This document shows, one piece after another, positions 1-20,781 of a DNA stretch of 64,000 nucleotides. Under the pieces are notes generated by a model. That model was not told the origin of the DNA, made no database searches, and saw nothing but the letters and a program-made list of their open reading frames with translations. Numbering within the stretch: the stretch's first letter is position 1; each line of letters opens with the position of its first letter. The translations under genes were made by a program, and so were the position numbers. This DNA is from Paulinella micropora (lineage: Eukaryota; Cercozoa; Imbricatea; Euglyphida), in assembly GCA_009731375.1 (NCBI GenBank), contig BJOX01000027.1, forward strand, positions 61,427 to 125,426. The letters are read 5' to 3'.

Positions 1-59
1 GCTGAAAGGACCGTGTTGTGGAAGCGCTTGTGTTTGTATGTGCGTTGCCTGCTGCGCAG

Positions 60-841
60 GTACTTGCACATGTGTGGATCGGTCCTTTACTTCCCCGAAA
101 TCGGGCGGTTGCTGATCACGAGCCCTCAGTGGCTATCCGATGCTCTTCGTAAAGTGATCACACATGAACAGCGCACGGATCAAGCGCAGTGCGGGCTGCT
201 GACGGAACAAAAGGTGTGGCTCTCAACTCAGATCGCGAGCAAAGTCCCGCCGTGCGTCTAGCCAGCACCAACCTTGGCCATTATCGTCTTGCCGTGCAGC
301 ATCAATCCATGCCTTTGTCTAACACCCCTCTATCACGAGCTCGCATATGCCAAGCCAACCCAAGCAAAAGTGCTTATGATGTGTGGTTTTTACTTTTACA
401 AGAATATCCAGCATGTATGTTTCCGAGCCGTTGCACGTAGCTGGAAGACTATTTCAATATATTCGATATTTTTACTCAAGCATGGAGCTCTGCTGACCTA
501 TTTCTCATTTTTAGTCCGACGCTGACCTGTGAGTGAATTTGAAATCTTCAAACTGTAGCGCTCTCGCATCGTCATTACCAACTTTGAATGATTGCTTGCT
601 TGATGTGCAGAGGGACGAGGCCTGGAAAGAGTACGCAACACCTTTCTTCTGTGCTTCTGCGACCTGCTTTTTCACCATCCGCGCGCGCGCGGCCACACCA
701 CGGCCCATTCAGGAACAAGAACACTTGATTTGATGCCTGGCTTTGGCAGTGCCAGCCTGCTTAAGTTCGCTTGCACGCGCTTTATCACTGCTGCAAATAA
801 TCGGGGCAATTTGTGCCTGTGTTTTGCTTTTTGCTTGTTCT

Positions 842-889
<48 letters not shown>

Positions 890-972
890 CCCATCTCTGT
901 CTGTCTCTCTCTCTTTTTCCCTCTCTTTCTCTCTCATCTCTCTATCTCTCTCTCTCTCTTTCTTTCTTTCTC

Positions 973-1037
<65 letters not shown>

Positions 1038-3943
1038 CCCTCCCTCTCTATCTCTCGTTCTAACTCTCTCTCTCTCTCTCTCCTTCCCTCTCTTCCTCTG
1101 TCTCTCTGTATCTCTATATCTCTGATTTTTCCTCCAAGCGAAGTAGCAGTTTTCTCAGTCTCCAAATATTCGTGGTGATTACAGAACATATTACTAATGT
1201 TTCGAGGCATGCTTTTCAGCATTTATCTAATTGTTGTACTTTGGCCCGTGCAGTTTACAATTGCGGCAACCTATCGACTGATCATCAAATCTTCGCTCGT
1301 CGTATAATGTCCAGGTACCCGGAGTCCCTTCGCAGGAAGTTGGGAGCTCTGATGGAGCATTTCGAGTTGTCATTCCGCATTTATGAGCAAGGCCCACATC
1401 TTCTTCCGTCCATGCTCCCCCTCGGTCTGGTCCTTGCCCTCGACAGGCGACACAACTCATGATCATGTGTGGCCTGTGTTCCTTACTTGTGCATGGTGTG
1501 CTTTGCTAGCGCGGCCCAGGAGTGCGGAGCTGTTGGCCCCGTTGCCGAGCGAGCACCAGTTGGGTGTGTCGCTGGTCCTGGGCGTTCTGCCCCCGCCTCT
1601 GCTGCCGCGTTTCTTGTGCCGGATGCAGAAATACCTCCCTGAGCCCTCGGGTTCGCATGCAAGCGGTCTTGGATTAAAGATATCCTGCTGGGCCAAGGGC
1701 TTCCTGATGTTCAACGATCAGCAGCGCGGGTTGGTTGAGGTAGGAAGGCGGAACAACTGCAGTGTGGAACTGCAAGTCCGGGGCTCCTACCCTCGTTACT
1801 TCTTAGACGAGGCACTGCGCACGCTGTACTGCCTGTTGCAAGAGAAATTCCCCTCCATCGAGATCCAGAAGGAAGAAGTGACCTGCCCCAAGTGCCACTC
1901 CCCTGAGAGCTACGTGTCGAGAGAAAATCTCGTTCGGGCACCCTCTGGGGCTGAATTCCCGTGTCAGCGCTGCCTTCAATCATCCCAGGTGCGGCATTGG
2001 CTTGGATATTTCTTGGCTGAGAAATATGGCGTGGAGGGCCTTGGCATGTCGACGTCCAAGGAGACTTCTTCTCGAGACCTAGGCTGGCCCTTGGAGCAGT
2101 TGGTGTCGGAAGTGGAGTTGAGGCGCCAGCAGCAAGCGAAGGGCTCGACCGAAGGCGAAGTTGATCGCGAGCTGGAGTTGGCAGCCAAAGCTTGCCGCCT
2201 GATGAACCTTGTTCAACTGAACGCCAGCCAAAACGACCGCTCCAAACTTTTTCCAAGCAAGGCGGTCCTTGTGCCGGTGGCGCGTGGGAAAGAGCTCGAT
2301 TTCAAGAAAGGCGATACTTTCGCACTGCACCTGCTCTGTGAGCACTCCAAGGGCTGGCATATTCCCAAAGAGGCCGAAAAGAAGACTGTTCAACGTGAGC
2401 TGGGGCCGGAGCTGTTGCAGCTGGCGCCACACCTCCAGCTCTGCCTGGAGCTCATCAAGAGCACAGGCTGCGTTGTCAAGGACGCATTTGAAGCTGTGCT
2501 GAAAGCGCTAGCACCATCAGGTGCGGCGGACAAAGCGCAGGGTACCAAGCTTGCGGCCTTTACTGCGTTGGGAGACTATCTGGCCCGGAACAAGGAGCTT
2601 CATGGGTTGTCTTTGTGTCGAGACTCAACGGGCGATGAAAGGTGGCTGTGCGGGGAACACAAGGCCCTGCTGGCGAGCCCTGCTATCTTCAAGGAGAAGC
2701 CGGCCAAGATATTTGTGTCGCTGAACCCCGACGCGGGCTCCCCAGAGGTTCGCCGGGCCTGATAATTATGTGTGTGATTCTGTGCGTCTTCTTTTGTGGC
2801 AAAAGAAAGTTGATGTGTTGTGTAAGAGGTTGCGTGTCGAGTCACGACGGGTTGTGTCCTGTCTTGATGGGAATAACAAGCATATAGATGTTTCCAGTGT
2901 TTGGTCCGTGTATGCGCAGGAGATGGAGCGAAAGCGGAAAGAGCACAAGCAGCAGCTGCTGAAAGAGGTGGAAGAGCTGAAGAAGCAAGACGGCATCTTG
3001 CAAAGACTGCAGGAATATCAGGCCAGACCCCCGAGAATCAAGTACTATGGGTTTCTCTCCCACTACCAGAAGGAAGGGGCTGACGCTTGTCGCGCCGTTT
3101 CCTTATGGATGGCGGGAAAGAAGTTGGACATGTGGCTGGACAAAAAGGCAGACCGCCTCGACCTGCCCGGTATGCTGGAGGGCATCGCGGAATCGGCGTG
3201 CTTCGTGCTTTGGGGCACTGGTGGCTACTTCGACCGCAAGTTTTGCTTGTGGGAGCTGGAGATGGCGCGACTGCTCAAGAAGACGATCGTGTGCATTCGT
3301 GAGAGCGACGACCGAATGTATCCGTTATCTTTCCAGGACCTGTGCAGAGCCGATCCCCAACTCGTCCTCCATGATGTGGTTGCGGTCAACCGCGAGTACT
3401 GGGACGCTTTCGCCGACAAAATCGCTCACCGGCTGCAAGTGGGCTGGGACCGCTGCCAGCAGGCAGCACACGAGCTAGGACCCGTGAGCAGCACTGCGGT
3501 AGCTCAAAACCCTCAAGCTAAGGTTCCACTGAATCCATGGGACATATTTGCAATACATGTAAATGTGTATTTATTCTTGTTTCTGCCTGTTTGCTCATGC
3601 ACTTTTTGATGTATGAAAATAGTCGTTTAAATCTACCCATCGTGCGTCGACTCATCACAGGGTTATATATCAATTTCAAAAATAATTCGTGTCACAGTTT
3701 GGTCTGTGTTTTGTGCATGCATGGACGCAGGCCGCCGGCAGTTCCACGGAGGCCGCCAGCTTGCCAGAACTATTGGAAGAGCTCAAATTAACTCAGTACA
3801 AGTCTGCGCTCGAAGACGCCGGCTACGATGACCTTGAGAGCCTGGACGGTCTGACCAAGGATGACTTGGTCAAGGATGTACCGGAAATGAAGCCCGGCCA
3901 CGCCAACAAGCTACTTCGAAGAGTGCAGAATCTGATCAAATAA
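60..3943 (+). CDS. Roco-type protein, 3' part: COR region, zinc ribbon, TIR domain, SAM domain
   Basis: Six exons can be joined with continuous phase: 60-213, 611-630, 1315-1424, 1510-2747, 2920-3483 and 3731-3943 (stop TAA). The gene starts before the window. Exons 1-4 give a COR region: LYFPEI, ITSPQWL and GLLTEQK in exon 1, ALMEHFELSF in exon 3, VLPPPLLPRFL and CWAKGFLMF in exon 4. A zinc ribbon (CPKC near 1890, CQRC near 1965) and a helical region with LHLLCEHSKGWHIP follow. Exon 5 starts as a charged coiled coil, then a TIR domain (YYGFLSHYQKEGADACRAV, MWLDKKADR, FCLWELEMARLLKKTIVCI). Exon 6 is a SAM domain (LPELLEELKLTQYKSALEDA). By family knowledge COR follows a Roc GTPase, expected upstream. 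TIR plus SAM suggests an oligomerising signalling or NAD-cleaving protein; the first Glu of WELEMA lines up with the catalytic Glu of SARM1. Activity is inferred. Confidence 0.82.
841..1120 (+). repeat. (CT)n microsatellite in intron 2 of the Roco gene
   Basis: Nearly pure CT/TCTT repeat lying between the 20-nt exon 2 (611-630) and exon 3 (1315-1424). Apparent Ser/Leu-rich reading frames here are repeat translations, not genes. Confidence 0.9.
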
Positions 3944-3998
3944 CTAAGAGTCATGTGCAGTTGCAAAAGCTCAAGCATATTTCCCGAAAACTACCTTT

Positions 3999-3999
3999 C

Positions 4000-4078
<79 letters not shown>

Positions 4079-4100
4079 GTTATTATTATTATTATTATTC
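3999..4100 (+). repeat. (TTA)n microsatellite
   Basis: About 100 bp of TTA units just after the stop codon of the Roco-type gene. The 200 bp that follow show no gene. Confidence 0.95.
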
Positions 4101-4406
4101 CTGATTACATGTCTGAGACGGGATTGCATACTAATCAAAATGGAAAGAATGGGTTGTGGGGGATAATCATTATGGTCCCTGGGATTCCCAGTGTCACTCT
4201 GTTTCAGAGCGGAGAGTCATCTGTGAAATAAATAGCTTGTTTGTGATCATTTTTTTATGGGTTGGATGTGGGGAAACTTAAACATACATATTTTGGTTCT
4301 TAGTAGCACCTTAATTTGGTGTTCGTTTTTTTTTTTTCTCGCAAGCACTCAGAAGGAATGGTCAGATGCACTGAAGCGTTAGACAGAAAACTATCATGAG
4401 TTAGCG

Positions 4407-4762
4407 ATGAATTCAGTCGAAAGCATCAAAGAAGTGGCAATTGCTGTTGTCAAAAGCTCGGCAAGACGACCTGAATGTGCGGATGAGCCTGCTTCCAAGA
4501 AATTGAAGATCAAAACATCAGGGGCTCAAATATAGCTAAGGCTATCGATATAGTGCCCTTGCGCGTAATGTCACAATGTAGAGATATTCTGTTCGAGCCT
4601 ACTGTTCTTGAGGAACTGATGAAGGTAGATGGATTGTCTGATGAGCAAAAACTTCTCGATATACAGTTGGTTTGGTGGGAAGCTAAGTCTCATGCTAAGG
4701 ATAAGCTTATAGATTTCCAGGCAATTAGGGATCAGCTTCGTTCGAAACTAGAAAATAATTGA
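4407..4762 (+). CDS. Two short hypothetical ORFs in an AT-rich island
   Basis: An ATG at 4407 opens a 42-codon ORF ending at TAG 4533-4535 (begins MNSVESIKEVAIAVVK, ends KIKTSGAQI). In another frame a second ORF runs to a stop at 4760-4762, with an ATG at 4568 and a protein-like C-terminus (DGLSDEQKLLDIQLVWWEAK). The two could be one broken gene, two exons, or a fragment of a mobile element. Base composition is AT-rich, unlike the GC-rich exons of the neighbouring Roco gene, which suggests a different origin. I recognise no domain. Confidence 0.3.
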
Positions 4763-5119
4763 ACTTAGTAAATATGACTTTTTAAATTAATCTTTGCTGT
4801 CACAGTATATAATATGAATAAATAGATTATTTATTAATATGTGAGTACAGAGATTCATTAGCTATGTTTGAGAACTTGAGAGTCACGGCTTAGGATTCTG
4901 TTGACGAGTCAATAAATAATGAGACGATTTCAGATTAAAATGATTGTATTAATACATTGCCAAACCATATTAATATTGTCAAACTATTGAATATTGAGAG
5001 GTCAGATGATCATATAGTACTTGATTGAAATTATTAATATTAATATTGACTAGCCCCATTTCAACTCAAAATGAAATTTCAATATTTCTTTTAGTGCTGA
5101 ATTATTCATGGCTAACTAT

Positions 5120-5394
5120 TATTACTGACGACATTCAAGAGAAAAAAAAATTAGTTTTTCGATTTTGGTTGGAATTTTAATTTTGCTTGGAATTTCCATT
5201 TTGGTTGGAAATTTGAATTTTTCAAATTAACTGCTATATTCGTCCGCAAAATATCGTAAATTTCGCGAAATGTTACCGTTAAATTGAAAATTTTGAATTT
5301 TTGACACAAAAATGAAAAACTGACACAAAATTAAAATTCCAACCAAAATCGAAAAACTATTATTTTTTTTTTCTCTTGAATGTCGTCAGTAATA
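5120..5394. repeat. Fold-back element 1 (long inverted repeat)
   Basis: The left arm starts ATTACTGACGACATTCAAGA, and the right arm ends with its reverse complement. The arms continue through TTTTTCGATTTTGGTTGGAA and its complement near 5335. The centre holds AACTGCTATATTCGTCCGC followed by AAAATATCG, a core shared with the next two fold-backs. No coding potential is seen, so this looks like a non-autonomous MITE or fold-back transposon. Confidence 0.8.
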
Positions 5395-5423
5395 CTGTGT
5401 ATTACTTGAATAATATTAATATA

Positions 5424-5701
5424 TACATTCACTGGCAAGTGTCAAACTCAGCCATTGAATTTTAGTTCAGGACCAGATTTCAGATTAGCGGTCAGATTTC
5501 GAATTAGTGGTCAGAATTCAAATTAGTTTAATTTAACTGCTATATACGTCCGCAAAATCTTAAACATTTTTGCCAAATGTTATATACTGTTAAATTAAAC
5601 TAATTTGAATTCCTGCCACTAATCTAAAATCTGACTGCTTATCTGAAATCTGACACAGTGCTTAACTCAAATTTGATAGCTAAGTTTGACACTTGAATGT
5701 A
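5424..5701. repeat. Fold-back element 2
   Basis: The ends are TACATTCACTGGCAAGTGTC and GACACTTGAATGTA. Inner arms pair AATTCAAATTAGTTTAATTT with its complement near 5585-5605. It shares the central AACTGCTATATACGTCCGC core with elements 1 and 3. No gene is seen. Confidence 0.8.
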
Positions 5702-5820
5702 CCCAGTAATAATATCATCATTTCTGAATTTCTGTGTTTCTGATTTTACAGAAAATGCTGATTTATTAATAGCACTGATTGCAGTGGTGTGCTACAGCAC
5801 TAAGATATGACTAGGTATTA

Positions 5821-6084
5821 ATACATTCAAGTGTCAAACTCAATCATCTAATTTGATTTAAGTGTCAGATTTCAGATTAGCGGTCAAATTTTAGATTAGT
5901 GGTCAGAATTCAAATTAGTTCAATTTAACTGTAACATTTTGCAAAATTGTGCAGATTTTGCGGACGGATATAGCAGTCAAATTGAACTAATTTGAATTCT
6001 GACTACTAATCTGAAATCTGGCCGCTAATCTGAAATCTTGCCCTTAACTCAAATTCTATGACTGAGTTTGACACTTGAATGTAT
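5821..6084. repeat. Fold-back element 3
   Basis: The ends are ATACATTCAAGTGTCAAACTC and its near complement at 6064-6084. The arms are close relatives of those of element 2. The shared core appears here in reverse orientation (GCGGACGGATATAGCAGT near 5960). The three elements lie head to tail within 1 kb. Confidence 0.8.
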
Positions 6085-6910
6085 TACTGTAATACCCAGT
6101 AATAGGAAAAAAAGATCATTGTTCGTTTTCTCGCGGCGTGCTTACCCCATTGCAAGCTGTAGCACGCCGCCCGCAGCGCGTCCAGCATGTCTGGCAAAAA
6201 TCAGAAATCTATCATTCAGAACTGTTTTTTTTTNNNNNNNNNNNNNNNNNNNNNNNNNNNNNNNNNNNNNNNNNNNNNNNNNNNNNNNNNNNNNNNNNNN
6301 NNNNNNNNNNNNNNNNNNNNNNNNNNNNNNNNNNNNNNNNNNNNNNNNNNNNNNNNNNNNNNNNNNNNNNNNNNNNNNNNNNNNNNNNNNNNNNNNNNNN
6401 NNNNNNNNNNNNNNNNNNNNNNNNNNNNNNNNNNNNNNNNNNNNNNNNNNNNNNNNNNNNNNNNNNNNNNNNNNNNNNNNNNNNNNNNNNNNNNNNNNNN
6501 NNNNNNNNNNNNNNNNNNNNNNNNNNNNNNNNNNNNNNNNNNNNNNNNNNNNNNNNNNNNNNNNNNNNNNNNNNNNNNNNNNNNNNNNNNNNNNNNNNNN
6601 NNNNNNNNNNNNNNNNNNNNNNNNNNNNNNNNNNNNNNNNNNNNNNNNNNNNNNNNNNNNNNNNNNNNNNNNNNNNNNNNNNNNNNNNNNNNNNNNNNNN
6701 NNNNNNNNNNNNNNNNNNNNNNNNNNNNNNNNNNNNNNNNNNNNNNNNNNNNNNNNNNNNNNNNNNNNNNNNNNNNNNNNNNNNNNNNNNNNNNNNNNNN
6801 NNNNNNNNNNNNNNNNNNNNNNNNNNNNNNNNNNNNNNNNNNNNNNNNNNNNNNNNNNNNNNNNNNNNNNNNNNNNNNNNNNNNNNNNNNNNNNNNNNNN
6901 NNNNNNNNNN

Positions 6911-6971
<61 letters not shown>

Positions 6972-7334
6972 TTTTTTTTTGTTTTTTTTTTTTTGTTCCT
7001 TTTCTCTTTTGTGTTTTGTTTTTTATCTTTCTTTGCTGTTTTTTTGTTTCTTCGTTCTCTTTCTTTTCCTAGTTTTTTTCTTTTTTATCTTTGTTTCTTT
7101 CTTTCTTTCTATCTTTTTTCTCTTTCTTTTCCCTTCCTTCTTAGTCTTTCCAGGAACTTTCTGTTGAACCTTAGTTCCAGATTTCTTTATGAGTTGTTCC
7201 TTGGAACCAAGCTCTTCTTTATTTTTCTGTCTCTCATGAAACCTTGCTTACTGGAAAAAAAAAACTTCTCTCATTAAACCTTGCTTACTGTAATAATAAT
7301 AATAATAATAATATAATAACAATAATAATAACAA

Positions 7335-7380
<46 letters not shown>

Positions 7381-8115
7381 TTTNNNNNNNNNNCTCGACT
7401 GGCTTGAGGCTGCATGTCTATGAGGTCGCCAGGCTTGGGCTGGTCCTTATGGATACTGCAGCACATCTCGTCGCGAGTACGCCACGTCGAGCCTTACTAC
7501 GCTCTGCACACCACCCTCCTGGGTACGACAGCCTCCGGGTGCGAGTGATTTGCGTTAGGTGCTGCAGTTTCCTTAAGGGTTGTCTCACTGACTGTCAATT
7601 GATCTCACTTGCGCCCATTGTTAGTCATGTCTTACCTCTACTGGCGCTTTCCGCTCTTGCCTTCTAGTTCAGTTTCGTCTCCCTTGCCTCTGTCTGGCAT
7701 TGTGTTTGTTTGTTTTTGCTTGCTTTTTGCTTGCTTTTTGTGTTTGTTGCTGCCTCTATTGTTGTCTTTTTGTTTTGTTTTTGTTTCTTTTGTTTCGGTT
7801 TTTGTTTGTTTCTTTTGTTTCTTTTGTTTTTTTGTTCCTATTCTTTTTTGTTTTTTGTTTCTTTCTGTTTTTTGTTTCTTGGTTTTCTTTTCTTTTCCTG
7901 GTTTTTCTTTATCTCTTTGTTCCTTTCTTTCTTTCTATCTTTTTTTCTCTTTCTTTTCTCTTCCATATTATTCTTTCCAGGAGCTTTCTGTTGAACCTTA
8001 GTTACAGATTTCCTTATGAGCTTGTACTGTTGTTCCTTGGAACCAGAATTCTTTTGAATTAAGCTCTTCTTTTTTCTATCGTCTCTTTCTCATTAAACCT
8101 TGCTTACTGTAAAAA
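6911..8115 (+). repeat. Two copies of a retroposon 3' end with T-rich and A-rich tracts
   Basis: A segment beginning TTTCCAGGAACTTTCTGTTG at about 7146 ends in CCTTGCTTACTG before an A/TAA tail. It is repeated at about 7974, ending in CCTTGCTTACTGT and poly(A) at 8111. Both copies are preceded by long T/TTTG/TTTC tracts. 7394-7690 is more complex sequence, probably the body of the second copy. This arrangement fits a non-LTR retroposon or processed sequence inserted twice. Two N gaps border the copies. I see no intact ORF. Confidence 0.6.
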
Positions 8116-8288
8116 AAAAAAAAAAAAAAAAAAAACTTTTTTTTTTTNNNNNNNNNNNNNNNNNNNNNNNNNNNNNNNNNNNNNNNNNNNNNNNNNNNNN
8201 NNNNNNNNNNNNNNNNNNNNNNNNNNNNNNNNNNNNNNNNNNNNNNNNNNNNNNNNNNNNNNNNNNNNNNNNNNNNNNNNNNNNNNNN

Positions 8289-8322
<34 letters not shown>

Positions 8323-8432
8323 AGGAAAAGAGGGGTCGTTTGGTGTGTGTGTGTGTGTGTGTGGTGTGTGTGTGTGTGTGTGTGTGCATAAAATGCGATG
8401 AAATCAGAAATAAGACAAGACAAGGCACGCAG

Positions 8433-8546
8433 CAGATGGGGCCATTCGAAGGAACCGGAAGAGGGACAATGTACATGTTGTTGAACGATCCGAACTACGA
8501 TCAGAACGACCAGAACTTTGAGCTGGACCCGTTTTTTGACGTTTGA
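8433..8546 (+). CDS. Terminal exon of an unidentified gene
   Basis: An acceptor CGCAG at 8428-8432 opens a frame starting QMGPFEGTGRGTMYMLLN and ending FELDPFFDV at TGA 8544-8546. It encodes 37 residues that are acidic and Asn/Asp-rich at the end. The upstream exons would lie in or before the N gap at 8148-8288. A possible polyadenylation signal AAATAAA lies near 8660, before the next gene's ATG at 8773. A GT microsatellite (8341-8386) precedes the exon. The function is unknown. Confidence 0.5.
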   Translation, partial: QMGPFEGTGRGTMYMLLNDPNYDQNDQNFELDPFFDV

Positions 8547-8772
8547 AGCCACCTGGCCCAGTGGTGGCACTTGAAAGCCTGAGAAGGGACGAGGTTCCAC
8601 GTCATCTGAGAAGTCTTTGCCGACCTCCACGCTCGCTTGATTTGATAACATGGATTTGCAAATAAACACTATTACTTGTTTGTTTTTCTTTAGGCTGTTC
8701 TCAACATTTATTTCTTGTCGGGCGTGTTTTCTGTGAGACGACTTTTGGCGTTCGGCTTTTTCTGAGCTGACC

Positions 8773-17453
<8,681 letters not shown>

Positions 17454-17889
17454 CGTGACACCAAGCGCGACCGCCAACCCTCGGCACGCACAGCAAACAC
17501 AGGCGACGACGTACTTTAATAGTAATAAGAAGCCGGAAGTGTGGGCTTATTAATAGCTGCATACTGGGCTTGGAGCGGCAGTTGACACTTGTTAATGATT
17601 CAAGTAATACTGGCGAATCTAAGCTCGTTCCACCAAGTTTTGACTCTATTAATACTGGTATTAATATTTATTAATTTTTCCTCCACCGAACGACTTCATT
17701 TATTATATTAATATAATATTCTTATTTTTTAACATTACAAAATTAATAAATAACTTGAAACTAGATTTTTAGTTAGTGCGCAATCACCCTTTCAATATTA
17801 AACTGATATTAATATATTAATATAAATTCTAAAAACTTGCCAGTCGTAGGGATGAGTGGGAATCATGAATCAATATATTATACTATGAT

Positions 17890-17940
<51 letters not shown>

Positions 17941-18118
17941 CATCATATTGTATATATATATATATCATCATCATATTGTATATATATATATATATATTAA
18001 TACATTATATATATATGTATATATATATATATACTTATATATATATACATATATATATAATATATCCTGAGATATTTTTATATATACATATATATATAAT
18101 ATATCCTGATATATATAT

Positions 18119-18176
<58 letters not shown>

Positions 18177-18231
18177 TAATATAAATATATATATATATAT
18201 ATGTATATACTATGATCATCATCATCATCAT

Positions 18232-18280
<49 letters not shown>

Positions 18281-18380
18281 AATATATATAAATAAATATA
18301 TATATATATATCATAGTCACCTACATATATAAATATAAATATGTATATATATATATATTAATATATATAATATTAGAGTA
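17454..18380. repeat. AT-rich 3' flank with (TA)n microsatellites
   Basis: The sequence after the stop codon of the ARMET-type gene turns very AT-rich. From 17893 to about 18365 it is almost entirely TATATA with short ATC interruptions. I see no gene. Confidence 0.9.
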
Positions 18381-19029
18381 AATTTTTTTAATAATTCAAG
18401 CTTGAATCATAATTCGCGGACTTTTGAGAGGCAAGTATTGGCGGCCCCCGCGCCTGCCTGTAGTCAGTTTCGGTAGCTCTAAAAACGTCATAAATCTGCT
18501 GACTATGAGTTGCCATGCTTTCTCCTACCTTTCCTCCTATATGCCGGACCACCCGGTATATAATGGCAATACTACGTGACTTACCGTTCCGGTCTGTCGG
18601 TTCACTTGAATCATAGGCTTTGGTCTCAGTGGAGACTCTCACTCATGATTACGGAGTGCCTACTTTAGGTATTCCTCAGTCTTCATATCACTCGTTAGGA
18701 CAGTTATCGGGCCGATTATTAAATATCGTACTATCATGATTGTGACAATCTGGCCCGGAGTCGCTAATAAAATCAACGGGGTATGGAAATTTTCCTCAGT
18801 TTTTCGGAAACTTTATGGGCAAAAGAGGTGTCGAGAGAAAAAGCATGGGGCGGGAATGCAAGTTTGATGATGCGCTTGCGACTCCCGACTGCCTGGGGTT
18901 AATGCTTTTTCTTGAGACGTTTTGGGTGGTGACAGGTGTCTCAGTGCAGACATGTAGGGGCCGCAATGATGATACTTTTCTCGAGCTGTGGGGCTACTCA
19001 TGAGTTGTTTTGTAGCGGAGCTTGGGTTG

Positions 19030-19135
19030 CCGTGAAACCGTGGCAGGGGTTTTGTACTATCGCCAACGATAGCTCAATGGAAGAGTAAGTCGGTAATACA
19101 ACCAAACCCTATCCTCAAAGAGAGTGATGTCTGAG
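19030..19135 (+). repeat. Dispersed repeat sharing AGTCGGTAATACAACCAAAC with 36695-36790
   Basis: GATAGCTC, AGTCGGTAATACAACCAAAC and CAAAGAGAGTGATGTCT occur here in this order. They recur in inverted orientation at 36695-36790 with small differences. It could be a piece of an LTR or of a tRNA-related element; TAGCTCAATGG resembles an A box, but no convincing B box is present. 18380-19210 otherwise shows no gene. Confidence 0.5.
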
Positions 19136-19216
19136 ATTCGCTGCACTCCTATTCTCTCAGGATTTTCGTCCAACTTCTCTTTGTTCTCCTGCGGGGGTTC
19201 CGCATAGGCTTCTTGC

Positions 19217-20781
19217 TTAATGAGACTCTTCTTGCTTTATCTCCGCCTTCATATTCTCATATGCTTCATAGGACCACTCAGCATCCTCGAGGACATGTGC
19301 TGTACAGCATATCCCATGGCTGTGTCGTAGACCCGAGCGGTTATATCGGACCCCTCTCGCCATCTGCATCGATTCAATATGATGCACTTCGTATGTGCAG
19401 TATGGGGATAGATCCTCCATTTCTGCTGACGATACGAGAGGCTGTCAGCGACAACATTTTGCTTGCCGCGGGTAGATGACATGACAAGAATGCCTGCCAT
19501 CTCGCTAGACGGCCAGTTTGGTCATGATTCATCAGCCATAGTAAATTCAGTCCTTACTATAAACTGAGCCCCCCCCCCCCCCCCCCCCCCCCCCCCCCNN
19601 NNNNNNNNNNNNNNNNNNNNNNNNNNNNNNNNNNNNNNNNNNNNNNNNNNCTCATCTTCCTGTTGTAAGACTGCGCCGATCGCGAACTTTGATGCGTCTG
19701 TGTCGACTACGATTGCTTCCAGAAGTCAGGCATCATCAGCACCAGTCCGCCATACTTCGGATCTTTATAGATGAGATCTTTGAGCGTGGTGTACGCTTCT
19801 AAAGCTTCATCATCCCACTTCTCAAAATCACCGAAGTCAATCATCTTCTCCAACTTAGCCCGAGTTGCACCCCAATTGGGTATGAACTGGCTATAATATT
19901 GCGCCATCGCAAGAAATGAGTGAAGCTCTGTGCGATTCCTCGGCTTCTGCCGGTTCATGATCTCCTCCCTCTTCTCTTTGGATATCGAGACTCTGTTGTA
20001 AGAGATTTCGTACCCCAGATATGTTACGCTTGTCTTCGCGAGTTGACATTTCTTTAAATTACATTTCAGGCCAAAAAGTTTGATACGCCTGAAAATGTCC
20101 GTTAGATGGTCGATGTGCTCTTCCATCGTATTAGAGTATACGATAATGTCATCGATGTAACAAAATGCGTACTCTCCCGCCTTCTGTCCTCTTCTCCGCA
20201 TGAAACCTCCCTCTGTCTGGTCATCATATTTGCAGCCTGCTACTCAGCATGCTTTGCATCGCTTTCTGAAAGAGTCCTGGGGCCTGTTTGAGTCCCATCG
20301 GAAGCACTTTCCACTGATATATCTCCATTCCTACTACAAACGCCGTCAGCCATCTGGACTTTTCATCCAGTGGGATTTGCCAGAAGCCATTCTTCAGATC
20401 AATGACTGAGTATAGGTTGGCGTTCCGCAATACTCTCCTTCCTTCTTCAAAATTAGGTAATGGATTTCTCTTCTCCTCTAAAATTTTATTGACGCGGGCA
20501 TAGTTAACCGTTAAGCGCCACTCTCCTCCCGGTTTAGGTACCAGTCCCGGTTGGGAAACTATTGGAGATGTCGATCTCTCAATGAAATCCTCATCGAGTA
20601 ACTGTCGTGCTTGTTCTTCCGCGATCTTTGCCTCATCTATGTTTAGATTTGCCCGTCTTGGCGCCAGATAAGGCTCAGCACCTGGTATTTTATAAATAAC
20701 CGCGGTGAAATCCTCCGGCTTGACACCTCCCGCTTGAGGCGGGTCAAAAATCGTTTTGTTCGCCTTCATCCTCTCCTTCAA
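19217..20781 (-). mobile_element. Degraded Ty3/gypsy retrotransposon: reverse transcriptase and RNase H
   Basis: On the minus strand 20781-20224 encodes the RT N-terminal half (ERSTSPIVSQPGLVPKPGG, NLYSVIDLKNGFWQIPLD, LPMGLKQAPGLFQKAM). A one-base frameshift near 20225 leads to the catalytic block FCYIDDIIVYS and KLFGLKCNLKKCQL (20201-19707). A second frameshift near 19705 leads to an RNase H start (VVDTDASKFAIGAVLQQ). After an N gap (19599-19650) the end of RNase H appears as RGKQNVVADSLSYR near 19460. No integrase, protease or LTRs are recognised. The copy is dead as it stands, barring sequencing errors. Its codon use is less GC-rich than the host genes. Confidence 0.88.

Noticed and set aside
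841-1120. Long Ser/Leu- or Arg/Glu-rich open frames on both strands
   Set aside because: They are translations of (CT)n. The same applies to the Tyr-Leu-Ser frames over TATC arrays, the Met-Tyr-Val-Cys frames over CATA arrays, and Lys/Arg frames over GAAA arrays elsewhere.
19059-19130. tRNA gene suggested by TAGCTCAATGGAAGAG
   Set aside because: It resembles a D-arm and A box, but no B box or complete cloverleaf could be found.
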